Shown here: positions 60,315 through 64,000 of the stretch, piece after piece
How positions within the stretch are numbered: position 1 is the stretch's first letter
Layout: each line of letters begins with the position of its first letter
Assembly (NCBI GenBank): GCA_963803295.1
Contig: CAWDMC010000016.1
Coordinates: 62,001-126,000 of the forward strand
Length of the DNA: 64,000 nucleotides
Direction of reading: 5' to 3'
Origin: CAWDMC01 sp963803295
GTDB taxonomy: Bacteria; Acidobacteriota; Terriglobia; UBA7540
Made by a program: the position numbers and the translations under genes
The notes under the pieces: model-generated
Told to the model about the DNA's origin: nothing
The model's input: the letters and a program-made list of their open reading frames with translations, nothing else
Database searches by the model: none

Positions 60315-60341
60315 GGATCGTAAAACAGTGCGCCGATGTGG

Positions 60342-61247
60342 CTACTCAGTTCTCAGTGCGTTCATGGGCGCAATCGATGCCGCGCGGCTGGCCGGGATTA
60401 TAGCGGCGAAGAAGGCGCAGATAGCAAGCGCAGCTGCAGCCACGGTCAGCGCGAGCGGATCCCAACTGGAAACACCATAGAGCTGTGCTGAAAGCAGACG
60501 GCCAGCGCCGATGGCAAGCGGCAATCCGGCGAGCAGCCCCACCACTACGTGCTTAAAGGCCCCGCGTAGTACGAGCTGGACGACCTGCGCGGCATGGGCG
60601 CCAAGTGCCATGCGAATGCCGATCTCGTTCGTTCGCTGCGCCACCGTGTAGGCCGTGACGCCGTACAGTCCAACCGCAGCCAGCAGGAGAGCGACAATCC
60701 CAAACAGTCCCGCGAGACTGGCGACGGCGCGCTCCTGATCGAAGCAGAGATCAATTTGCTGCTGCATGGTCCTGACCTCGGTCATGGTCAGGTTGGGATC
60801 CACGTCCGCTAGCGCCTTCGTCAGGAGCGGCTCCAGCCTGCCGGGAGGAGCGCTGGTCACTAACATGATTCCGTGGATAAAATGCGATTGTAGCTCGACC
60901 CTCTTCATCAGCTCCTGCTTGTAATCCACATTCTGGGCGAGCGGCACGTAGAACATGGGACGCGCCGGCCTGTTCAAGCCCCAGCCCGCAAACTTGGCGT
61001 CCCCCACCACACCCACCACGCGGAAAGTGCCGGCATTCTCGGGCATGTCCAGGCCGAAGTGCTGATCCAGCGGGTCTTCGCCGCTTTTGAAAAAACGCTT
61101 CACGAAGGCTTGATTGACGATCGCCACCAGTTGGGTAGTTTCATTGTCCCCCGTGGAAAACGCTCTCCCGCGCAGAATGGGCATACCGAGATTCTGAAGG
61201 TAGTTGTGGCTCACGCGGTCCCAGGAAGCGCCACCTTCCTCGTCCAT
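60342..61247 (-). pseudogene. MacB/ADOP-family permease, C-terminal fragment
   Basis: A 301-residue piece: the tail of a periplasmic MacB core domain (VSHNYLQNLGMPILRGRAFS, VVGVVGDAKFAGWGL) and a FtsX domain with three or four helices (LFGIVALLLAAVGLYGVTAY, RTNEIGIRMALGA). Full ADOP permeases have about 800 residues with two FtsX domains. An in-frame stop lies seven bases before the ATG, so the 5' half is missing. The RHS gene starts its 3' end 15 bp away. Confidence 0.75.
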
Positions 61248-61262
61248 CTTAGGTTAGAGATC

Positions 61263-62144
61263 TTAATAGTTGTAGTGCGTTCCGTCTTGTTTCTTAACCC
61301 CAGTACCACGTTTAGTGTGAAAATGCGGCTGGCCCCGAGTGGGATTGCGGTCTTCGACCGTACCGGACCCCTTGTTTGCCGCGTTCCTAGCCTCTTCCCG
61401 CGTAGTCTTAGTTACGTTATTTACTTGGGGCCTTCCACTTTGAGATAGCTTCTGCCCATGCTCATTCGTCGCTTGTCCGCCAGCAGTTACACCTGGCGCA
61501 TCCTCCGCCTTCACTGGTCCCTTCGGGTTTTCGGGGGTGCTCTTGCCGCTACCGTTTGCAGTAGCTTTGGCCAGATGCGCCGCGCCGATTATAGCCGCAG
61601 AAGTTCCCTGAACAACGGCAACAGTTGAAACAGCACCCGCCGGTACGCCCACGAGGGCACCCACCCCTGTGGCGTCCAGCGCTATTCCTGCAACCTCCCC
61701 ACCAGCCCCTAAGAGAGCCTCGCCAGTCCCAACCACGGCGGCTATCCCGTCTCCAATGGCTTGGCCGAGCTGATGATCCCCATTCCCAGGGTCTGTTCGA
61801 TAAGCGCCGCCAAGCATATCGCTGCCGAATGCATTGATTGCACCTTGCAGCACGTCCCATCCGTCATGGCCACTCGGGTCCGTCGCACTCAATGGATTAT
61901 TACGAACGTAGCCGTAAAGATTCAACGTCTGAGGGTCATCGAGCTTCGCATACGGAACGGGAGTCAGTTCCTCGCTCCAATCTGGGGACATAAACCGCCC
62001 CAATGTTGATTCGTTGAACCGCGCTCCGAAGTAATCCAGTCCGGTTTCAGTATCCTTTTGTTTGCCGGTGAAGTGCATGGGGCTAGTATCGGCTTGGCCG
62101 GGGGCAGTGGCGCAGGCCAAATTCATGCCGTAGGGAGTGTCCAT
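61263..62144 (-). CDS. RHS core C-terminus and toxin-like tail (frameshifted 3' part)
   Basis: A 293-residue frame. It begins with the end of the RHS core: HFTGKQKDTETGLDYFGARF, FMSPDWSEELTPVPYAKLD and NLYGYVRNNPLSATDPSG. A glycine/alanine-rich hydrophobic region follows (about 105-175), then a variable tail with RGQPHFHTKRGTGVKKQDGT and a closing HYNY. Such tails are nuclease-type toxins in polymorphic toxin systems; the family is not certain. It continues the RHS gene upstream after a one-base shift near 62150. No immunity gene is evident on its 3' side. Confidence 0.75.
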   Translation of the reverse strand: MDTPYGMNLACATAPGQADTSPMHFTGKQKDTETGLDYFGARFNESTLGRFMSPDWSEELTPVPYAKLDDPQTLNLYGYVRNNPLSATDPSGHDGWDVLQGAINAFGSDMLGGAYRTDPGNGDHQLGQAIGDGIAAVVGTGEALLGAGGEVAGIALDATGVGALVGVPAGAVSTVAVVQGTSAAIIGAAHLAKATANGSGKSTPENPKGPVKAEDAPGVTAGGQATNEHGQKLSQSGRPQVNNVTKTTREEARNAANKGSGTVEDRNPTRGQPHFHTKRGTGVKKQDGTHYNY

Positions 62145-64000
62145 ACACGATTCGGTCTGATTGGGGGTTGACTCGCACCCGCTCGGTCCCCAGCCAGTCG
62201 GTAAAATTATAGGTCAAAACGCCGCCGGAATAGGTGGCTTCGTGGCGGCCATTCGGGTCGTAGAGTTCATTGCGCAACGTGCCGGTGGAATTATGGGCGG
62301 AGACCTGGTTGCCTTTCAGGTCGTAGACGTATTCTTCAATCAGCGCACCTATTCCAGTCGTTTTGGCAACTCGCCGGCCATCTGGATCATAAATGTAGTT
62401 CGTGGCACCATCTGTGGTGCAAAGACCGCCCTGCAGGTCCACCACACAGGTGAGGCGATTTTCCGTGTCATAGACCAACCCTCGAGTAAGCGCGTTGGTG
62501 GCCAGCAGGTTGCCATTGTTATCGTAAGTGAAACCGCTGGAGTTGATGCGGTTATTGGCAGAACTGTAGGTCAAGCCCTCCGGCGTGCAGGAGTAATTGG
62601 TCCCCGTGGGCTCCGTGCAGGTCATGTTACCGTATTGGCCGTTCGACCCGTCGGCGGTGTAGGAGTAATTAAAACTCCGGCCGCCAATCGTCGCCGTTTG
62701 CAAGCGGTTGACGCCATCGTAGTTGTACGTCCATGTGCCATTGACGCTGTCTGTGATGTTTATCACGTTTCCGTTGCCAGCATAATTGATCAAGCCGCTG
62801 CTGGGCCCCGACAGGGAGTAGATTGGCGTCGAACCGTTCATGACGGAAATGCTCCCCAGCCAGCCGCGTGCGTTATAGGCTCGAGTCTCGGAGAGGGTCG
62901 GATTTGACCCCACCGTTGCCGCCGTCAGTCCTCCAAAAGGACTGAAGGCGGAGACGTTAAGAAGCGGTTGCGCTCCCAGTCCGGGACCGAGGCTAGCCGT
63001 GACCGCGTTCAGCCGGTTGGCCCCGTCATAAGCCGAGTAGATTGCCACCGAAGAATCAAAGGTGCTGGTGCTGTTCCCCAAAAGGTCGTAGCTGCTATAG
63101 ACGGGGTAACCGTTGGCTGCCCCGCAAGTGGCGGGCGTGCACTGCACCTGCCCCAGCAGGCGCCCCATGCCATCCCAAGCGAACGACTCCGTGCCCGACA
63201 CTACCGTGCCCGCATGGGTCACTCCATAACTCGTAGTCAGGTGCCCGATCGGATTCACCATGGTATTTCCCCAGCCATTCCCACTCACGCCGTCGTAATA
63301 GTAGCAGGCACGCATGGTAGGATCGGAGGCGTCATAGTACTTGTTGGTCAGGCGATTGTCAGGATCGTAGGTGTAATAGGTGTACTTCCCGTTAGCGTCC
63401 TGACGTTTGCAGGGGCTGGTGCGGTTGCCGCCGCAATATTGCGAACCTTCACCGTACCAATACTGGGTCAGGCCGCTCTCGGGATTGCTGGCCTGGCGCA
63501 GGCGGGAGAAAGAGTCGTACGCAAACGTGCGGCTTTGGTTGGTACCCTGCGCGACGTTCGTCAGGTTGTTCAGAATGTCGTAAGTGTAAGTGGTTGAGTA
63601 ATTGAGCGTGCCGGGGTCTTCGATCACTTTCTTGAGCTGGCCCAGGTCGTTGTCGCAGAGGTTCCGAACCTTGCCGCCCGCGTCGGTAACTTGCGAGCAG
63701 TCGAGCGAGTTCAGCACCATCCATGTGGTTGTGGACTGAGTCGTATCGGAGTAAACGGTTTGGTTCACCCGATTCGTCGCTTCTTCGTAATTGGTAGTCG
63801 TATACACTGGACCGGAATAATAGGGGTTCGACACCTGGTAGACGCGCGCCAAGCCGTCGTAGATTGTGTCGGTCTTCAGCGTTCCCTGCGGGTCGGAATT
63901 CACCTGCGTTTCCGTAACCTGCCCCAGCCCATTCATGAGCGCAGTGGTCTGAAGATTCTGGGTGTTCGTCTTGGTCGTAACAATCGAGGGCGCAGCGCGG
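62083..64000 (-). CDS. RHS-repeat protein, 5' part (cut by window edge)
   Basis: Open from the right window edge to a stop at 62083. It has at least a dozen YD/RHS repeats (TYTYDILNNLTNVAQG, YTYYTYDPDNRLTNKYYDAS, FAWDGMGRLLGQV, FTYDNNGNLLATN, YIYDPDGRRVAKTT) and the core entry TDWLGTERVRVNPQS. The frame then leaves the family. The internal ATG at 63936 is not the true start, since the frame stays open beyond it. RHS proteins form a secreted shell carrying a C-terminal toxin. Confidence 0.85.
   Translation of the reverse strand, partial: RAAPSIVTTKTNTQNLQTTALMNGLGQVTETQVNSDPQGTLKTDTIYDGLARVYQVSNPYYSGPVYTTTNYEEATNRVNQTVYSDTTQSTTTWMVLNSLDCSQVTDAGGKVRNLCDNDLGQLKKVIEDPGTLNYSTTYTYDILNNLTNVAQGTNQSRTFAYDSFSRLRQASNPESGLTQYWYGEGSQYCGGNRTSPCKRQDANGKYTYYTYDPDNRLTNKYYDASDPTMRACYYYDGVSGNGWGNTMVNPIGHLTTSYGVTHAGTVVSGTESFAWDGMGRLLGQVQCTPATCGAANGYPVYSSYDLLGNSTSTFDSSVAIYSAYDGANRLNAVTASLGPGLGAQPLLNVSAFSPFGGLTAATVGSNPTLSETRAYNARGWLGSISVMNGSTPIYSLSGPSSGLINYAGNGNVINITDSVNGTWTYNYDGVNRLQTATIGGRSFNYSYTADGSNGQYGNMTCTEPTGTNYSCTPEGLTYSSANNRINSSGFTYDNNGNLLATNALTRGLVYDTENRLTCVVDLQGGLCTTDGATNYIYDPDGRRVAKTTGIGALIEEYVYDLKGNQVSAHNSTGTLRNELYDPNGRHEATYSGGVLTYNFTDWLGTERVRVNPQSDRIVYGHSLRHEFGLRHCPRPSRY

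Overview
The window reads as a chromosomal segment of an acidobacterium (Acidobacteriota, probably Terriglobia-like). The inference rests on the mix of families: a Tol-Pal locus with an Ig-like domain inserted in Pal, a DUF6986 aldolase-like protein, a C-terminal piece of an acidobacterial-type (ADOP/MacB) permease, an RHS protein, IS110 and IS1182 elements, and a composition of roughly 60% GC by eye. No rRNA, tRNA, CRISPR array or prophage was seen. All coordinates, motifs and spacings were worked out by reading the sequence; no search was run.

Layout. 1-1.8 kb: the edge of a nucleoside deaminase gene and a DUF6986 protein on the minus strand. 2-8.2 kb: tolQ-tolR-tolA/tonB-tolB-pal-cpoB, then ssb. 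8.3-9.7 kb: an IS110-family element with strong RNA-like structure on both sides of its transposase gene. 9.8-11.1 kb: a VOC protein and malate dehydrogenase. 12.3-16 kb: two divergent genes for secreted proteins, separated by a nearly symmetric pair of sigma-54 promoters and two central palindromes, followed by an NtrC-type histidine kinase and response regulator. 16-19.6 kb: a universal stress protein, OsmC, a ChrA transporter and an ECF sigma factor.

19.6-32.7 kb is the most unusual accessory region. A minus-strand set encodes a Tat-exported molybdopterin oxidoreductase, a 4Fe-4S protein, a cytochrome b fused to a YeeE/YedE sulfur-permease half, a second YeeE half, a membrane-anchored rhodanese without the usual catalytic cysteine, a FadL-like porin and a b-type/multiheme-c cytochrome fusion. 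Beside it lie a NifX-like protein, a paralogue of the sigma-54-linked secreted protein, a DUF4405 membrane protein and an ArsR regulator. 32.7-40.8 kb: TolC, adaptor and RND permease (with a frameshift), DUF2892, MoeA and a Cys-rich rhodanese. MoaA and a c-type cytochrome appear near 52 kb. Three promoter regions (29.0, 30.5 and 52.1 kb) each carry two CRP/FNR-type palindromes exactly 22 bp apart centre to centre. This suggests one regulon joining the Mo enzyme operon, the NifX-like gene, the cytochrome and possibly moaA. Two copies of an ATATGCG-N6-CGMATAT operator link the ArsR gene to the Mo locus.

41-58.5 kb is mostly housekeeping (def, fmt, rsmB, cystathionine beta-synthase, an APC permease, a PfpI protein, moaA, a thioredoxin-domain protein, thiC), mixed with decayed elements: a CZB-domain gene split by an IS1182 transposase, a frameshifted HEPN gene beside a degenerate MNT gene, a PIN-domain stub, and a hicB gene whose hicA partner is only a stub. 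58.5-64 kb: two methyltransferases, a truncated permease, and an RHS protein with a variable toxin-like tail running off the right edge.
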